64,000 nt of DNA from Hyphomonadaceae bacterium (GTDB taxonomy: Bacteria; Pseudomonadota; Alphaproteobacteria; Caulobacterales; Aquidulcibacteraceae): NCBI GenBank assembly GCA_009773395.1, contig WRPI01000002.1, positions 172,413-236,412 on the forward strand. Direction: 5' to 3'. Position numbers and translations under genes: made by a program. Of the stretch, positions 36,857-48,707 are shown in pieces. Under the pieces are notes generated by a model. It worked only from the letters and a program-made list of their open reading frames with translations. It was not told the origin of the DNA and ran no database searches. Each line of letters opens with the position of its first letter. Position 1 is the first letter of the stretch.

Positions 36857-37684
36857 TTATTCAAGCAAACCCATGGTTTTTATTTGGGCTTCAATGGTTA
36901 ATAAATCCTTCCAAGTCAGAGATTTTTGGACAGGATAGCGCAATAAAAATGCGGGGTGAAACAGGCAAAATACGTCAATTGGTTCAAGCCCTACAAGCTC
37001 CAATTTGTGCGGCTTTTTGCGAAGTTTGGTAATGCCTTCGTTCGAGTTCAAAACCGCATTTGCCGCGGTGCCGCCCACTAAAATCAGCAGTTTTGGGGCT
37101 TTTAATTCGATGTGGCGCATCAAAAATGGCAAACAAATTGCTATTTCGTCGCGGGTTGGGGTTCGGTTTGCCGGCGGTCGCCAATTTACTGTGTTGGTAA
37201 TATAGACATTTTTTTCGCGCGATAGCCCGATTGATGACAGCATTTCATCAAGAAATTTGCCTGCCGCACCAACAAAAGGCTTACCAATTTGCGCTTCCTC
37301 TTGGCCCGGGGCTTCGCCAATTACCATGATTTTGGCGTCAATTTGCCCGTCACTGAAAACCATTTGCGGCGCATTTTTTTTCAAATTGCAGCCATCAAAA
37401 TCGTTAAGAATATCGCGCAATTCGTCCAATGTTTTCGCGGTTTTAGCAAGCTCGATTGCAAGGTTTTGCCCGTCAATTGGCGCCGCATATTTGGCAGTGG
37501 AGATTTGCTTGACTATCGGCTTATCGGCAGTTTTTGGCGCTGGATTTCTTTGCACTGGTTCAATTGGCGGAACGCTAACCCCATTTTCAAGCCAAAAATC
37601 CAATAATGCACGACTGGCCGATTTCGCGTCCATTAAGCTCGAGTTGTTATGAAAATCTTGGTTTTGCATAATAATTCTAGACAT
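36857..37684 (-). CDS. Uracil-DNA glycosylase, family 4-like
   Basis: Removes uracil from DNA. Up to 275 residues; alternative starts at 37669 and 37633. The domain has VIGEAPGQEEAQIGKPFVG, NTVNWRPPANRTPTRDEIA, LVGGTAANAVL and FHPAFLLRYP, as in family 4 enzymes. Of the four cysteines that bind the 4Fe-4S cluster in thermophilic family 4 enzymes, only two positions are visible (DGCNL and ICLPF). The other two read L and W, so the cluster is probably lost. It is divergent from the ETF-QO gene. Confidence 0.85.
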   Translation of the reverse strand: MSRIIMQNQDFHNNSSLMDAKSASRALLDFWLENGVSVPPIEPVQRNPAPKTADKPIVKQISTAKYAAPIDGQNLAIELAKTAKTLDELRDILNDFDGCNLKKNAPQMVFSDGQIDAKIMVIGEAPGQEEAQIGKPFVGAAGKFLDEMLSSIGLSREKNVYITNTVNWRPPANRTPTRDEIAICLPFLMRHIELKAPKLLILVGGTAANAVLNSNEGITKLRKKPHKLELVGLEPIDVFCLFHPAFLLRYPVQKSLTWKDLLTIEAQIKTMGLLE

Positions 37685-37756
37685 TATGCGAAAAACAATT
37701 GAAAACCAAGCTGCAAACAGGAAAATATATTTTGAAAAAAATAAGGGGGATTTTCA

Positions 37757-39415
37757 GTGTCAAATGAAACCACACGCGATTCGATGGAATATGATGTCGT
37801 AATTGTTGGCGCGGGGCCGGCGGGTCTGGCCGCGGCGATACGCCTGAAACAATTGAACGCCGATATTTCCATCGCGGTTTTGGAAAAAGGCTCGGAAGTT
37901 GGCGCGCATATTCTCTCGGGCGCAGTGATTGACCCCTCTGGTCTTGATGAGCTTTTGCCCGAATGGCGCGAAGCATCTGATTGCCCTTTAACCACCCAAG
38001 TCAACCGCGATGAGTTTTTGATGTTGGGGCCAGCGGGCGGGATTTCCATTCCCAATTTTCTTTTACCGCCATTGATGAATAATCACGGCAATTATATTGG
38101 ATCACTTGGCAATGTTTGCCGCTATTTAGGGCAAGTGGCAGAGAATTTGGGGGTCGAAATCTACCCCGGTTTTGCGGCGGCGGCTTTGGTTTTTGACGAT
38201 AATGGCGCAGTTAAAGGCGTGCAAGTCGGCGATATGGGTATAGGCCGCGATGGCGAGCCAAAATCCGACTATACGCCTGGTATTGAATTGCACGGCAAAT
38301 ACACGCTTTTGGCCGAAGGCGCGCGCGGATCTTTATCCAAAATCGCGATTGCCAAATTTGGCCTCGATGCGCACAGCGATCCGCAAAAATACGGGATTGG
38401 CATAAAAGAAGTTTGGCAAATTGACCCTGAAAAACACAAAAAAGGCCTAATCCGCCACAGTTTCGGCTGGCCTTTGGACAATAAAACGGGCGGTGGCAGT
38501 TTTATTTATCATTGGGGCGATAATTTAGTGTCAGTGGGGTTTGTAGTCCATTTGAATTATCAAAACCCTTATTTGTCGCCGTTTGAGGAGCTGCAACGGT
38601 TCAAACAACATGTTTTGGTTCGCGATATTTTCGTCGGTGCCAAGCGGATTGAATATGGCGCGCGCGCGATGACTTCGGGCGGATTGCAATCGGTGCCGCA
38701 GCTTGCCTTTAAGGGCGGCGCGCTTTTGGGTTGTGCGGCGGGCTTTATGAATGTGCCGCGCATTAAGGGCAGCCATACCGCAATAAAATCAGGCATATTA
38801 GTCGCAGAAGCGGTCGCGAATGCGATTGCCAATGGCCGTGAGCGTGACCAAATCGCCGAAATCGACGAGGGCTTCAAAAAAAGCGCAATTGCCAAAGAGC
38901 TTAAGCTCGTTCGCAACGCAAAGCCGCTTTGGGCCAAATTTGGCATTTCTCTTGGGACAATGCTGGGCGGCATTGATATGTGGATAACCACAATTTTTGG
39001 CGGCTTTTCATTTTTTGGGACTTTGCGAAATAACGAAGCCGATTATGCCTATCTTAAACCCGCCGCAGATTGCAAGAAAATTGACTATCCCAAACCCGAT
39101 GGCAAAATCAGTTTTGATAGGCTTTCCAGCGTGTTTATTTCCAACACCAATCACGAAGAAAACCAGCCTATTCACTTGCAATTATTAGACACGGATTTGC
39201 AAAAAGCCAGCGAGCACGATGTGTTTGACGGCCCATCAACCCGTTATTGCCCAGCCGGAGTTTATGAATGGGTCGAGGAAAATGGCACGCCGAAATTTGT
39301 GATAAATGCGCAAAATTGTGTGCATTGCAAAACTTGCGATATCAAAGATCCCAACCAAAACATAAATTGGACAACACCCCAAGGCGGCGAAGGCCCAATT
39401 TATTCCTCTATGTGA
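37757..39415 (+). CDS. Electron transfer flavoprotein-ubiquinone oxidoreductase
   Basis: Passes electrons from ETF (fatty-acid and amino-acid oxidation) to ubiquinone at the inner membrane. 552 residues: FAD motif VVIVGAGPAGLAAAIRL, ELHGKYTLLAEGARGSLSK, GCAAGFMNVPRIKGSHTAIKSG and a C-terminal 4Fe-4S ferredoxin-like cluster (YCPAGVYEW and CVHCKTCDIKDP). GGGGGA-type SD precedes the start. ETF subunit genes are not in the window. Confidence 0.96.
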   Translation: MSNETTRDSMEYDVVIVGAGPAGLAAAIRLKQLNADISIAVLEKGSEVGAHILSGAVIDPSGLDELLPEWREASDCPLTTQVNRDEFLMLGPAGGISIPNFLLPPLMNNHGNYIGSLGNVCRYLGQVAENLGVEIYPGFAAAALVFDDNGAVKGVQVGDMGIGRDGEPKSDYTPGIELHGKYTLLAEGARGSLSKIAIAKFGLDAHSDPQKYGIGIKEVWQIDPEKHKKGLIRHSFGWPLDNKTGGGSFIYHWGDNLVSVGFVVHLNYQNPYLSPFEELQRFKQHVLVRDIFVGAKRIEYGARAMTSGGLQSVPQLAFKGGALLGCAAGFMNVPRIKGSHTAIKSGILVAEAVANAIANGRERDQIAEIDEGFKKSAIAKELKLVRNAKPLWAKFGISLGTMLGGIDMWITTIFGGFSFFGTLRNNEADYAYLKPAADCKKIDYPKPDGKISFDRLSSVFISNTNHEENQPIHLQLLDTDLQKASEHDVFDGPSTRYCPAGVYEWVEENGTPKFVINAQNCVHCKTCDIKDPNQNINWTTPQGGEGPIYSSM

Positions 39416-39539
39416 CAAATTGGCGTCGATCTGCTTTGTCGGGTGCTCGCAGGTATAATGAATACCTGCTCCGCTCCCTTCGTGCATTTCTTTGCCAATT
39501 TGCCACATATTTCGAATAAATAGATCTATGACAATATGT

Positions 39540-40028
39540 TCACCGCCTCGTGAAAATAGTCGAAGCGCAGTTCGGAAGTGGAAACGGAAAAGCGTCGGAT
39601 TCGGTAATTATCTTTGGCTCGGTCAATAGAAAATCATAATGTGCTATATCATTCCCGCCGACTTTCACAACTGACCGAGAATTGCGACTATGCTTTGTCA
39701 TTTCAATAATATGTTCGGATGCAGCAAACCTTATTGTTCTCGAAAAAAATGTACCATTGGAACTATATTTGTCATAAACAACCCAATCACCGCTTTCCGC
39801 AGCCCATGTGAATTCAATTTCCGAACTGTTGGCGGAACACGAAACTCTGCTTGTATCCAAATACTCCTCTAGTTCATCAGTATTATTAACCGTGACCCAT
39901 TCCCCTTCGTCAGTGCGAGCAAAATCGAATATTTGATTTTGGACAGGCTGAGCGAAACAGGCTTGCGCCAATAGCAACGCACAAATCAAAATTGGGAAAA
40001 ATGCTTTTCTTATCGTCGTCAATGTCAT
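39540..40028 (-). CDS. Small secreted protein of unknown function
   Basis: A 162-residue protein with a clear signal peptide (AFFPILICALLLAQACFA-QP). The mature part is acidic and beta-rich, with cysteines in SRVSCSANS and PNCASTIF that could pair. No known family seen. It is isolated between the ETF-QO gene and the TPR gene and on the opposite strand to both. Reading-frame quality and signal support a real gene. Confidence 0.6.
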   Translation of the reverse strand: MTLTTIRKAFFPILICALLLAQACFAQPVQNQIFDFARTDEGEWVTVNNTDELEEYLDTSRVSCSANSSEIEFTWAAESGDWVVYDKYSSNGTFFSRTIRFAASEHIIEMTKHSRNSRSVVKVGGNDIAHYDFLLTEPKIITESDAFPFPLPNCASTIFTRR

Positions 40029-40145
40029 TTTCCTAACCTATCACAAACCCTCAATATTCCAACCCACCATTCCCCCCAATCCCCCCACAAACATTATTAC
40101 GCAAATCTCACTTGCTTCTCTGCCTTTGCCAAGTTAAATTGCATC

Positions 40146-41909
40146 ATGCAAAAAACACGATACCCAAAACTAATTAAAACCACGATTTTTGGCGCGATAT
40201 TTTCGCTTTCCCTGACGTTGCTTCCACAAATGGCGCTTGCGCGTCCGCATGGGGGTAATGTGCTGCTGGAGCATGGCGATGGCCGTGAATATGCGGCTGC
40301 GATTACTGGTTCTTATGCCCAAGCGCTTGGCGATCCAATAATGGCGGCACGGGCGTATGAGCGAGCGTGGGAGCGTAATAAATCCGACGAAATAATGTTT
40401 TCGCGCATGGTGCAATCATATTTGATTGCTGGCGATCTTGATAATGCAATAAGGGTGTCGCGCGCGGTTGATGCTGGGTTTTTAACTTCCGAAGCCAAAA
40501 TGGTTTTGGCCGCCGATGCTTTGATAAATGGCCGCAATGCCGAAGTTAATTCGCTGTTGGCGCAAATTAATTTGCCAGCAGTTCGCGCGCTTTATGCCCG
40601 CCAACTTCAAGCCTGGGCCTTGGTTATGGAGCGCAAGAAAGATGAAGCAATTGCCATGGCGGCGCGGCCTTCGGGCAATCGTGCAGTCGATAAAAATGCC
40701 AATTATTCGCGCGCACTTTTATACCAATATTTGGGTGATGAAGATGGCGCATTAACCGCGTTTTCAACCGCCTATGATGCGGGTGCAAGGGCATCAATTG
40801 GGGTGGTTGCTTATGCGCGGTTTTTGAATACGCATCGCCAAAAAGACAAAGCGATAGAGATATTAAACGAAGCTGGCCCACAAAGCGACGCGCCCGGGTG
40901 GTTGCTTGAAGTGCGTAACGAGATTATGGCGCAAAGCCGTGCCCCACGTGCCGCACGTGGCAATGCTGGCAATTTCAAATCCTTTGTTGGTCAATCCTTG
41001 GGCGCTATTGCGCTTGGTATTTCGGGTGAAAGCCGCCTTGGTTCGCCATTGGGTGAAATGGCAATTGCCAGCCGTTTTGATGGTGATTTAGATATTTTGG
41101 ATATGCAGTCGGCGCGGATTTTATATGCAATTGGCAATGAAGCGTCGGCAATCGCCAAATTATCGCAAATTCCCGCCAATAGTGCTTTGGGCGATGTCGC
41201 GAATACATTGCGCTCCAATATTGTGTTTGAAGATGATAAGCCAGCAGGTGAAGCAATTGCTTTGGCTGCGGCAACTGCAAGGCCAAATCCCGCAAATCGC
41301 TATAATTTGGCGGCACTGTATATCGCCCAAAACAAAAATATTGAGGGGCAACGAATTTTTGACGATTTAATCGCCCAAATTGGTGACAAAAAGGCTGTTG
41401 ATACTGGTCTCGAGCCTTCGGCTTTGTATTTTGGTCGCGCAAACGCATATATTGGCCAAGAAAAAATCGACGAAGCAATTGCCGATTTTCGCAAAGCCCT
41501 GACTTTGGATCCCGAAAACCCGCATATTATGAATTCGCTTGGCTATACATTGGCGGATAATAATCGCAATCTGGACGAAGCATTGGGATATTTGAATGAG
41601 GCCACAAGGCTTGAACCACGCTCTGGCTATATTGTTGATAGTTTGGGTTGGGTTTTATTCCGCCTTGGGCGGTTCCCCGAAGCATTGGATAAATTGGAAG
41701 CCGCAATCGCGCTTTCGCCAAGCTCGGCAACCGTCGCCGAACATCTTGGCGATGTTTATTGGCGCACAAATCGCGAAGTCGAAGCAAGATTGGAATGGCA
41801 AAAAGCGGCTACGGCTTTTGAAAAAGCCGATGACAAAGCTCGGGTTACTGCCAAAGTCGCCAATGGCTTACCAGCATTGCCTGCCACAGCCAATATTGTG
41901 ACAAATTAA
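40146..41909 (+). CDS. Exported TPR-repeat protein
   Basis: A 587-residue protein with signal peptide (LLPQMALA) and many tetratricopeptide repeats. The clearest repeats are in the C-terminal third, for example EPSALYFGRANAYIGQEKIDEA, PHIMNSLGYTLADNNRNLDEA, and GYIVDSLGWVLFRLGRFPEA. It is the alphaproteobacterial TPR protein often found beside ispE; it is probably a periplasmic scaffold. ispE starts 7 nt downstream, so they are co-transcribed. Confidence 0.88.
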   Translation: MQKTRYPKLIKTTIFGAIFSLSLTLLPQMALARPHGGNVLLEHGDGREYAAAITGSYAQALGDPIMAARAYERAWERNKSDEIMFSRMVQSYLIAGDLDNAIRVSRAVDAGFLTSEAKMVLAADALINGRNAEVNSLLAQINLPAVRALYARQLQAWALVMERKKDEAIAMAARPSGNRAVDKNANYSRALLYQYLGDEDGALTAFSTAYDAGARASIGVVAYARFLNTHRQKDKAIEILNEAGPQSDAPGWLLEVRNEIMAQSRAPRAARGNAGNFKSFVGQSLGAIALGISGESRLGSPLGEMAIASRFDGDLDILDMQSARILYAIGNEASAIAKLSQIPANSALGDVANTLRSNIVFEDDKPAGEAIALAAATARPNPANRYNLAALYIAQNKNIEGQRIFDDLIAQIGDKKAVDTGLEPSALYFGRANAYIGQEKIDEAIADFRKALTLDPENPHIMNSLGYTLADNNRNLDEALGYLNEATRLEPRSGYIVDSLGWVLFRLGRFPEALDKLEAAIALSPSSATVAEHLGDVYWRTNREVEARLEWQKAATAFEKADDKARVTAKVANGLPALPATANIVTN

Positions 41910-41916
41910 CGAGCCA

Positions 41917-42825
41917 ATGGCGCTCACTCGATTTGCCCCGGCCAAAATCAATTTATCGCTTTTGGTTGGCGCGCCAAGCCGCGAAATTGGGGCAAGATTT
42001 GGTCATCACCCGCTAAATAGTTTGGTCTGTTTCTGTCGCGAGTTGGGTGATGAATTGCATTTTGAAAATGCCGATGATTCGAGCTTAAAAGTCCGAGGCG
42101 AATTTGCAGATGAGCTTGTAAACCAATCCGATAGCGTCGAAAATAATTTAATAATTAAGGCTGCGAGGGCGTTGCAAAATCATTGTGGTATCGCTTTTGG
42201 GGCCAAAATAACATTGGTGAAAAATCTGCCAATTGCGTCGGGTATTGGTGGTGGGTCTGCCGATGCAGCCGCGACTTTGAATGCATTGGTTGAATTGTGG
42301 GATCTCAAAATTACAACTTCGGATTTGGCCAAAATTGGCGAAAAGCTGGGCTCAGATGTGCCAATATGCTTGCAAAATAAACCCGCCATAATGAGTGGTT
42401 TTGGTGAAAAATTGGAAGCAGCGCCGAAATTTCCTGATATACCAATTTTATTGGCGAACCCATTGGTGGCTTGCCCAACTGCGGCTGTTTACCAAGAATA
42501 TGATTGTCAAAACAAGTTTACGGCCAATCACCCAGCCTTCCATGCTTGCGAAAATATTGACGAATTGGTCGAAATGTTAAGCCTCATGCCCAATAATCTT
42601 GAACCCGCAGCATTTGCGCTTCATCCGCCAGTTTCGCAATTGATGAGCGAATTATCAGGGCTTTGCGGGCAAAAATTGGTGCGAATGTCAGGGTCGGGTG
42701 CGAGTTGCTTTGCGGTTTTTGAAACGAAAGCGGCAGCCGAAAGGGCTGAGGCAGAATTAGAACGGATTTACGAAAGAAAGAACCAAAAAATCTGGGCGCG
42801 AGCGGCAGTCATAGGCGGCAATTAG
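41917..42825 (+). CDS. ispE: 4-diphosphocytidyl-2-C-methyl-D-erythritol kinase
   Basis: GHMP kinase of the MEP isoprenoid pathway. 302 residues: PAKINLSLLVG at the N-terminus, ATP motif IASGIGGGSADAAATLN, and RMSGSGASCFAVF near the end. Feeds the prenyl carrier pathway, and a polyprenyl synthase gene lies 0.8 kb away on the other strand. Confidence 0.95.
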   Translation: MALTRFAPAKINLSLLVGAPSREIGARFGHHPLNSLVCFCRELGDELHFENADDSSLKVRGEFADELVNQSDSVENNLIIKAARALQNHCGIAFGAKITLVKNLPIASGIGGGSADAAATLNALVELWDLKITTSDLAKIGEKLGSDVPICLQNKPAIMSGFGEKLEAAPKFPDIPILLANPLVACPTAAVYQEYDCQNKFTANHPAFHACENIDELVEMLSLMPNNLEPAAFALHPPVSQLMSELSGLCGQKLVRMSGSGASCFAVFETKAAAERAEAELERIYERKNQKIWARAAVIGGN

Positions 42826-42916
42826 AGTTTTTCACGGAACTAGAATTGTGAATTTATTAAAAAGCGCCACCCACAAATTAACTTGACTGCACTATCCCAA
42901 TGGCATACTAATAGCA

Positions 42917-43252
42917 ATGCAAGATATTTCAGTCTCATATACTAGGAGTTTTCAAAAAGCCGCTGCGAAACTGCTTAGCGACAGCGAATTTGAAAGCCTA
43001 ATTGAGTTTGTTGCAAACTTTCCCGAAAGCGGGGCAATTATTCAAGGTTCGGGTGGTTTGCGAAAATTGCGTTGGGCCTACGGCAATACAGGCAAAAGTG
43101 GTGGCGCGAGGGTCATTTATTATTATTTCAAGAATGAGTTTGAGGCTTATTTGATTGATTTATATGGGAAAAGCAAAAAGGAATCCCTTTCAAAAGCCGA
43201 ATTGAAAATATTAGTGAAATTGGTCGAAGGAATAAAACATGACAGAAGATGA
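42917..43252 (+). CDS. RelE/HigB-type toxin
   Basis: A 111-residue toxin: YTRSFQKAAAKLLSDSEFESLIEFV, GLRKLRWAYGNTGKSGGARVIYYYFKN, and DLYGKSKKESLSKAEL match RelE-type toxins. The mRNA interferase role is from the family. It is followed by its HTH antitoxin with a 14-nt overlap. The pair sits between ispE and the polyprenyl synthase gene. Confidence 0.88.
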   Translation: MQDISVSYTRSFQKAAAKLLSDSEFESLIEFVANFPESGAIIQGSGGLRKLRWAYGNTGKSGGARVIYYYFKNEFEAYLIDLYGKSKKESLSKAELKILVKLVEGIKHDRR

Positions 43253-43559
43253 TGATGAACGCCCACTTTTTGAGCGCCTCAAAGAAAGCCTTGAAGAATA
43301 CGCGGCCTATAAACGTGGTGAACCAAATGAAATCATGGTCATCAAGGTCAAGCGCCGCATACCCGCTAATGTTGATGTAAAAGCCATACGCACAAGGCTT
43401 GGCTTAACGCAACAGCAATTCACCCGTTTCGGGTTTTCACTATCGGCAATTCGCCATTGGGAACGCAATAGACGCACACCCGAAGGCGCAGCAAGAGTTT
43501 TGTTGATGGTTATAGCCAAAAGCCCTGAATTGGTCTTGCAGACTTTAGAGGCAGCTTAG
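43239..43559 (+). CDS. NadS/HigA-like HTH antitoxin
   Basis: A 106-residue antitoxin with a C-terminal helix-turn-helix (VKAIRTRLGLTQQQFTRFGFSLSAIRHWERNRRTPEGAARVLL). The N-terminal acidic part probably wraps the toxin. It overlaps the toxin gene by 14 nt, so expression is coupled. Toxin-first order as in the other pair, but the two antitoxins are from different subgroups. Confidence 0.87.
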   Translation: MTEDDDERPLFERLKESLEEYAAYKRGEPNEIMVIKVKRRIPANVDVKAIRTRLGLTQQQFTRFGFSLSAIRHWERNRRTPEGAARVLLMVIAKSPELVLQTLEAA

Positions 43560-43564
43560 CGGCG

Positions 43565-44575
43565 TTAACTAACCCGATTAACGACATAGTCAGCTAGCTC
43601 AATCAAACAGTCCTTAATTTCGCTATTTGGGAGCACATTAAGCGCTTGTTTTGCACAATTGGCGCGGGTGGTGGCTTCTTGCAATGTCGCTTCAATTGCT
43701 CCGCAGCCACGAATATATTGCATTGCAGTTTGCAAATCTTCTTCTTCATGTTTGCGGCCCAAAACCATTTGCCAAAAACCATATTCAGCGTCGGATGCGC
43801 GCTCAATAGCAATAATCATCGGCAAAGTTGGCTTCCCTTCGCGAAAATCATCGCCAACACTTTTGCCAAGTTCTTGGGTCAATCCGCCATAATCGAGCGC
43901 ATCGTCAGACAATTGAAAAGCCATACCTAATTCCTGGCCATATTCACAAAATGCCGCCACATATTCGTCACTTGCACCCGCGCAAATCGCACCGCTTTGT
44001 GCAGCAGCAGCGAAAAGCGCCGCAGTTTTGGCCGATATGATTTTATCATAAGTTTCGCGGCCAATATCGCCGCGACTAGCGGAGGCCAATTGCAATACTT
44101 CGCCTTCGGCAATTGTTGATGAAGTTGCCGCCAAAATGTCCAAAATTTGCATTGAACCAGTCGCAACCATCATGTTAAATGCGCGGGCAAAAAGAAAATC
44201 GCCGACCAAAACACTCGCTTTGTCGCCCCAAATCAAATTAGCGGTTCTTAGGCCACGCCGCATTCCAGAGCCGTCAACTACATCGTCATGCAATAAAGTG
44301 GCTGAATGAATAAATTCGACTGCGGCTGATAATTTTATTGCTGCGGGCGAAACCTTGCCGCATATTTTTGCCGCCGCCAAAGTCAATAATGGGCGCAGTC
44401 TCTTGCCGCCTGCATCCACTAAATGATGCGCAACATCGGGGATAAGGCCAACTGCCGAAACCATATGCGATGATATTTCGATTTCGGTTTGCGCCAATTC
44501 ATGCGCCAGCAATTTTGCCAATGCCTCCAATGGGCTGTCAAATGCAGCAATTTTTATGGCCGCTGGTGCGTTCAA
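43565..44575 (-). CDS. Trans-polyprenyl diphosphate synthase
   Basis: Makes the polyprenyl side chain (octaprenyl to decaprenyl) for ubiquinone. 336 residues with the first Asp-rich motif LLHDDVVDGSGMRRG and the second QLSDDALDYGG, both in DDxxD form. The chain length cannot be read reliably. It is convergent with the antitoxin gene, 5 nt between stops. Confidence 0.93.
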   Translation of the reverse strand: MNAPAAIKIAAFDSPLEALAKLLAHELAQTEIEISSHMVSAVGLIPDVAHHLVDAGGKRLRPLLTLAAAKICGKVSPAAIKLSAAVEFIHSATLLHDDVVDGSGMRRGLRTANLIWGDKASVLVGDFLFARAFNMMVATGSMQILDILAATSSTIAEGEVLQLASASRGDIGRETYDKIISAKTAALFAAAAQSGAICAGASDEYVAAFCEYGQELGMAFQLSDDALDYGGLTQELGKSVGDDFREGKPTLPMIIAIERASDAEYGFWQMVLGRKHEEEDLQTAMQYIRGCGAIEATLQEATTRANCAKQALNVLPNSEIKDCLIELADYVVNRVS

Positions 44576-44703
44576 CTTGCAACTCCGAAATCAAAATTCT
44601 TTAGCTTTCTCAATCCATAAGTGAGCTAGCAAATTGCAACTACATGCATGAGACGAAAAAGCCAATAGCCCTCGCGGAACTGCTTTGCTATAAAGGCAGT
44701 ATT

Positions 44704-45477
44704 ATGATTGCTGACATAGAAGTGACAAAAGATAATTTCCTTGGCGGCGAGCTTATTATTCGCCAGCCAAAAATTGGTTATCGCGCAGGGATTGATGCAG
44801 TGCTTTTGGGCACTGCGGGAGCGGCGATAAAGGCCAATAATGTCGTGGAATTGGGTTGCGGCGTCGGCACGGCGATGCTTATTTGCGCCAACCAACGCAA
44901 AAAGCACGGCACGCTTACCAAGGCTCTAGGTCTTGAAATTGATGCAAATGCCGCAGTTTTGTGTTCACAAAATATTGCCGATAATGGATTTGCTGATTTT
45001 GTAAGTGTTCAAAATATAGACGGCATGAAGCCAAATTCTGCGATTGAAAACCGGTTTGATTTGGCGATTTCCAACCCGCCATTTTTTGATGATGACACAG
45101 CAATTCGCGGCCCGAAGTTTGAACGCCAAGCCGCATATATTATTGGCGCGCCATTATTGGATTGGCTAAAAGCGATGTTGCGCTTGGTCAAAAGCAACGG
45201 TGAAATATTGCTTATCCACCGCGCTGATAGGCTTTTTGATATTCTTCAAGCGCTCAAAAATCGCGCTGGTGACATTAAAATATTGCCAATTCACGCAGTT
45301 GAAGGCCGCCCGGCAAATCGTATTATTATTCGCGCAAAAAAGGGATCTAAAGCGCCAACCCAAATCTTGACGGGAATAAATCTGCGGGCGCATCAAAATG
45401 ATTCCAAATATTTGCCCGAAATAGATGGAATTTGTAAAGGAAGTGCAACCAGTATTTTCGATGAACTCCCAACATGA
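44704..45477 (+). CDS. tRNA1(Val) A37 N6-methyltransferase-like (TrmN6)
   Basis: A SAM-dependent methyltransferase of 257 residues. GGELIIRQPKIGYRAGIDAVLL is typical of this group, ELGCGVGTAML is the SAM site, and SNPPFFDDD is the NPPY/F adenine-N6 motif. AAGG lies 9 nt upstream of the ATG at 44704; a longer start at 44644 is less likely. It overlaps the next gene's start by 4 nt. Confidence 0.87.
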   Translation: MIADIEVTKDNFLGGELIIRQPKIGYRAGIDAVLLGTAGAAIKANNVVELGCGVGTAMLICANQRKKHGTLTKALGLEIDANAAVLCSQNIADNGFADFVSVQNIDGMKPNSAIENRFDLAISNPPFFDDDTAIRGPKFERQAAYIIGAPLLDWLKAMLRLVKSNGEILLIHRADRLFDILQALKNRAGDIKILPIHAVEGRPANRIIIRAKKGSKAPTQILTGINLRAHQNDSKYLPEIDGICKGSATSIFDELPT

Positions 45478-46328
45478 CCAGACTAATTAATTCGCTATGT
45501 ATGGAAACTTTCCCTTGGCCCAATAGTGACGCCAATAAACATTCGCGCGGGCGGTTGGCGGTGTTTTCGGGCGGGAATTTGCAAACTGGCGCTGCACGGC
45601 TGGCTGCCAATTGCGGCGCAAGAATCGGTGCTGGTTGGGTGAAAATATTTGCGCCAAACCGCGCTGCGCAAATTATCGCTACGCACATAAGTGCGATTAT
45701 GGTTGACGCATATGAGCATGGCGATGATCTGCCGCCAGAAATTCATGGCTATAACGCATTGGTTATCGGCCCTGCCTTCGGTTTCGGTGCCGCGCAACAA
45801 ACTACACTGACTTCAATTATGGGTCTTGATAAGTGTTTGGTTTTGGACGCTGACGCTCTTACCATGCTTAGCCTTGATAGCAAAACTGCTTTTGAAATTA
45901 TCAAGGCTCGAAAGGCCCCGACAATATTAACCCCGCACAGTGGTGAATTTTCAAGGCTTTTTGGGCTTAAAGTCTCAAAGCAAATCGAAGTCCGCATTGA
46001 AGAAACGGTTTATGGCGCCAAAAAATCGGGCGCGATAATTGTTCACAAGGGCGCGCAAACAATAATTGCCACCCCAAATGAGGAAGTGTGGCTTTTGGAT
46101 AATGCAACGCCGTGGCTTGCCAGTGCCGGCACTGGGGATTGTCTGGCTGGGCTTATTGGCGGGCTTGCGGCGCAAAGTTGCGCTCCAATTGATGCCTGCA
46201 AAATGGCGGTGTTCTTGCACGCGCAAATCGGGGCCTTTATTGGGGCAGGGCTAATCGCCGATGATATTGCGCCAAATATAGGCGCAGTTTTGGACATTTA
46301 CGCACCTGATAATTTGAAGCGACGGTAG
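45474..46328 (+). CDS. ADP-dependent NAD(P)H-hydrate dehydratase
   Basis: Repairs hydrated NAD(P)H. 284 residues; it corresponds to the C-terminal ribokinase-like half of bifunctional Nnr. Motifs: GRLAVFSGG, LDADALTML, ILTPHSGEFSRLFG, and SAGTGDCLAGLIGGLAAQ. The N-terminal epimerase domain is absent, so this is a stand-alone dehydratase. It is coupled with the tRNA methyltransferase gene. Confidence 0.92.
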   Translation: MTRLINSLCMETFPWPNSDANKHSRGRLAVFSGGNLQTGAARLAANCGARIGAGWVKIFAPNRAAQIIATHISAIMVDAYEHGDDLPPEIHGYNALVIGPAFGFGAAQQTTLTSIMGLDKCLVLDADALTMLSLDSKTAFEIIKARKAPTILTPHSGEFSRLFGLKVSKQIEVRIEETVYGAKKSGAIIVHKGAQTIIATPNEEVWLLDNATPWLASAGTGDCLAGLIGGLAAQSCAPIDACKMAVFLHAQIGAFIGAGLIADDIAPNIGAVLDIYAPDNLKRR

Positions 46329-46381
46329 TTGAAATTTGGCTGTTTCATGTTACTGGATGCCCATTGATTTTTGGAGACTAA

Positions 46382-48605
<2,224 letters not shown>

Positions 48606-48707
48606 GGTTTAGTTTCCAAAAAACTATGGACATCATGAAATTTTAGTGCTTAATTTTACGAAATACCAATCGGTAAGGCGAATTGGTTGTAAAGGTGGGA
48701 GATAAAA

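Noticed and set aside
41005-41478. A 157-codon minus-strand open frame
   Set aside because: It is antisense to the TPR gene; composition (Gln/Pro/His-rich) is typical of a shadow frame.
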